A DNA stretch of 64,000 nucleotides from positions 789,363 through 853,362 of the forward strand of contig JXTB01000032.1 in NCBI GenBank assembly GCA_002914805.1, given 5' to 3'. Positions 61,501-64,000 of this stretch are shown here, in pieces. Each line of letters starts with the position of its first letter. The stretch's first letter is position 1. The notes beneath the pieces are model-generated. The model was not told the origin of the DNA, did not search any database, and saw nothing but the letters and a program-made list of their open reading frames with translations. The position numbers and the translations under genes are program-made. Source of the stretch: Parasponia andersonii. Its lineage: Eukaryota > Streptophyta > Magnoliopsida > Rosales > Cannabaceae.

Positions 61501-61779
61501 TCTAATCGAATCTGAAAAATGTACTATTATTATTATTATTTCAATAAAAAGAAACTCCAGGATCCGTTGTCAGCTGAATTACATTAGTGAAAGAAACTGT
61601 AGATAAGTTTTCTGAGTTGTGTCTGTTTTGATGTTTGGTTCTAGTAGAATAAGCAAATCTGTATTCCTTCTTCACAGCTGTTTGTGCTGTTAAACTTCGT
61701 CGTTCGTATTGAAATGGGTTTAGGTGTATAGCTTACCTTAATTTCTTGTGGGCTGTGTTTTCCTGCAGATGATAACTAG
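55537..61779 (+). CDS. CAX: Vacuolar cation/proton exchanger, CAX2/CAX5-like
   Basis: A tonoplast antiporter that loads Ca2+ (and in this subgroup possibly Mn2+ and other metals) into the vacuole in exchange for H+. Eleven coding exons: 55537-55803, 56170-56237, 56329-56357, 57156-57352, 57442-57654, 58760-58891, 59335-59451, 59528-59581, 60088-60204, 60805-60898 and 61769-61779. All are GT-AG and phase-consistent, giving 432 residues. The N-terminus is Ser- and acid-rich, as in the autoinhibitory region of CAX proteins, then [10 protein letters not shown] begins the membrane part. The two alpha repeats have GNATE (131-135) and GNAAEH (324-329), whose Glu residues bind the cation. Between the halves is the acidic loop [10 protein letters not shown] (261-270). 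It ends ...[11 protein letters not shown]. Exon 3 is 29 bp and the last coding exon only 11 bp. CAX2/5/6 grouping is by recall of sequence; the exact paralogue is open. Confidence 0.95.
60914..60914. other. Ambiguous base (N)
   Basis: A single undetermined base, 16 bp into the last intron of the CAX gene. It does not affect the coding model. Confidence 0.95.
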
Positions 61780-62225
61780 AATTACGAACAGCATGGTGGC
61801 CTTGCATGTGGGAAATATATAAAATCAACACAGAGAAATGGTAGCAGCAATGTACTTGAAGTTACTCTTAGACGAAATTTCTGAAGCCTGCATATTTTGT
61901 TCAAGGTCAAGTTGTGGAAAATCCATATGATCTCGGGGCTGAGTAAGTTTTCATCATTGTATAATAGAATTTGACTGTGTTTACATCAGCATTAATCTTC
62001 GGACTTTGTCCGAGGGTTCTTCAGTTTTGTCCTTATTTTATTTTTTATTTTTTTATTTATTTTGGGAATTATCATTCTTTCAGATGGTACTCATAGATGA
62101 CACACTTTGATTTCAAATATTTTTTTCTTCTCTTCAATTTATTTATTTATTTTTCGTCCCTCACCGGACTGTGTTTGAATAAAAATTGTGGGTATATGGG
62201 GGGTTCAATGTTTTATGTGGGAGAT
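61780..62225 (+). other. Probable 3' UTR of the CAX gene
   Basis: Sequence after the TAG stop continues without a gene of its own. The polyadenylation point cannot be fixed; AATAAA-like GAATAAAA occurs near 62177 and GAATAAAT near 62340. Confidence 0.4.
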
Positions 62226-62299
62226 GGATGCCAAATACATCTTGCTACGTTGATCCAGTTTTGGATGCCAAATACATCTTGCTACGTTGATCCAGTTTC
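62226..62299 (+). repeat. 37-bp tandem duplication downstream of CAX
   Basis: The unit beginning GGATGCCAAATACATCTTGC occurs at 62226-62262 and again at 62263-62299. The copies differ only at the junction bases. Either it is a recent duplication or a tandem site in the 3' UTR. Confidence 0.85.
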
Positions 62300-64000
62300 T
62301 AAGTTGATAGCTTTGATATGCTTAAGATAGCCACATCGTGAATAAATGTTTTTTTTTTTTTTGGTCCTTGTTTATTTGTTTTATTTCTTATTTTACTTTT
62401 TGTGCTTAGATTGTAAAGATTATCTGCAATGATGCTAATGCGAAATTCTGGTCTACGGTACAAAGGTGGTATTAGATTAATCTCTGGTACCTCAGCCCTT
62501 GGATTGTATCTAATCCAAGGGACAGTACTTTTTCAAATTATTTATGTTTTTCTTAACCCAAAGATGTCATTTGAGTTACTGGGAAGGTAATCCCCATCTT
62601 TTTGGAGTTACACCTTAATCCTCATCAAACTTGCAAGATATAAGCTTCACCTATAAAATAAAGAAACAATAATAGCACTACTAAGGACCTCTATGGTTTC
62701 ATATTAAGGAAAGTGTATTACAAGAAAGCAGGGAAGGCTTGAAAATGTGAGTATTTGTTGTACGGACCACAAGGTACTCAAAAGTCAGACTTGGTTCATG
62801 GCTAACTATCTCAAGTTTAACATCTATGACTTGGATTTAAAGTAGTCTGAGGAAATCCGATTTGAGGAGGTCGTAAAATCAGTATTGGCAAGACGAGTAT
62901 TGGCTCTTCGCTGGAGTCGTAAAGTCAAAATTTGAAGAATGAATACACAATCGTTGAAGATGATGATAAGCAAAACAGAACAAAATGTGTGTGTCTGCAT
63001 GGTGTACCCATTCATATTACGCTCTTGCATTTCTCGACTCTCAATCAAGATCAACTCGATCCAGTGCTGCTCGGACTCAGTTTAAATGGGTTTGCATCTC
63101 CATCTGTCTTATCGTGATTTCAAGGATTCAAGATACTATCAAAGAACTGCTTATATATATATATATATTTGTAGCACTCTGTATGGAGCAATTGAGAATT
63201 GTTAGAGAAGGGTTCGGCTGCTGAAATTCGTAAACAGCTATCGAAGAGTCGTAAATGCCGAATTTACACATTAAGGTGTCATAAACCTTCTCCAAAGCAA
63301 GGAAGAATAGGGTAATGAAGGAAGAGTCTAGAACTACTTGATTAATTAACACCAATCAATCAAAATGCCAAGATTTCAACTTCGAATGCATCTGCAAGAT
63401 ATTTTTGAGTGCTGGCATCTTATGAGCCCGATGTTGAGGACCAAGAGTCATTAGGAGGAGCAATTCAATTTTTGAGTACCGCTGCACATCTTGCTAAGTT
63501 ATCATGAAAAAATAACCTGTCACTTAAGTTATCAATATTTAGTGTATGAATCACTTATTATTTTTCACTTAATTTGTCACATCATTCAAGTTATTTTATT
63601 AAGATACTTGTTTTAACATTTCCTAATAATATAATGCTATATCATTCAAGTTATTTTTTGATAATAGCGAATGCTATATCATTAATGTACATTTTTTATG
63701 ATGTAAGTTATATATTGGTGTCAATTTCTTTACTATTTACCTCGAGTTCTAATAAAGTCCTTGTATGAAAAAAAAAATATTTATTCGTAAATATTTTTAT
63801 AATTTAACCTTTATTGTCATATCACTCAACTAAAGCTATTTAGATACATTATTTTCTAACAAACCTTAATATATAATTTTCTCCAATAAATCCTTAAATT
63901 GTTTTTGCCATTGTTATTCTTAGATTGATTTACCAAGAATGGGGTGAGTTGAGTTTTAAAATTTTTAAGAAACTTTTTAACTATGTAAAACCATAGATTA
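62300..64000. other. Right-end region, no gene recognised
   Basis: Short ORFs on both strands have no recognisable content. TATATCATTCAAGTTATTTT recurs near 63582 and 63641 with close variants, suggesting a small local duplication. An (AT)n run lies near 63152-63167. The next gene, if near, lies beyond the window. Confidence 0.5.

Noticed and set aside
62824-63355. Short ORFs of 60-80 codons at the right end on both strands
   Set aside because: Overlapping in several frames with no motif, start context or splice partners to support a gene.

Overview
This is a nuclear window from a plant, almost certainly a eudicot. It has AT-rich intergenic DNA, GT-AG introns, CT/GA-rich leaders, plant-type gene families and dense transposon debris. 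Five host genes are supported. Exon models were built by eye from reading frame, splice consensus and recalled family sequences, so junctions are predictions, although every model closes in frame.

Layout. (1) 62-1427, minus: 5' part of an RRM RNA-binding protein gene resembling Arabidopsis At3g21215; it runs off the left edge. (2) 1529-19317: a composite transposon region starting about 100 bp upstream of that gene's ATG. Its outer ends are diverged inverted repeats. Inside are a decayed DUF1985-type coding region (plus strand), a possible MULE transposase N-terminus (minus strand) and a roughly 132-bp tandem array. The array is split by a 9.1-kb Ty3/gypsy chromovirus fossil with its 5-bp target duplication still visible. 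(3) 21596-28089, minus: plastid D-3-phosphoglycerate dehydrogenase (serine synthesis), five coding exons, with a perfect 149-bp tandem duplication in intron 1. (4) 32446-34341, minus: a HOTHEAD-like secreted GMC-family flavoprotein, three exons. (5) 38208-39338, minus: an intronless MAP kinase kinase of the MKK4/MKK5 type. (6) 40.2-53.9 kb: 13.7 kb without a recognisable gene but rich in non-autonomous elements. These include a 2.3-kb foldback element and a clean 587-bp hAT-type MITE with an 8-bp target duplication. (7) 55537-61779, plus: an eleven-exon vacuolar cation/proton exchanger (CAX2/CAX5 type), divergent from the kinase gene.

The host genes do not form a pathway; they are ordinary neighbours (RNA binding, serine synthesis, cell-surface flavoprotein, stress kinase, vacuolar Ca/H exchange). 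The dynamic part of the window is its repeat content. The most interesting items are the nested transposon beside the RRM gene promoter, the split tandem array with GCGACC/GGTCGC motif clusters, the large foldback, and a small TIR element family with four copies here, two of them in an RRM-gene intron. No wholly new system could be established from the sequence alone.
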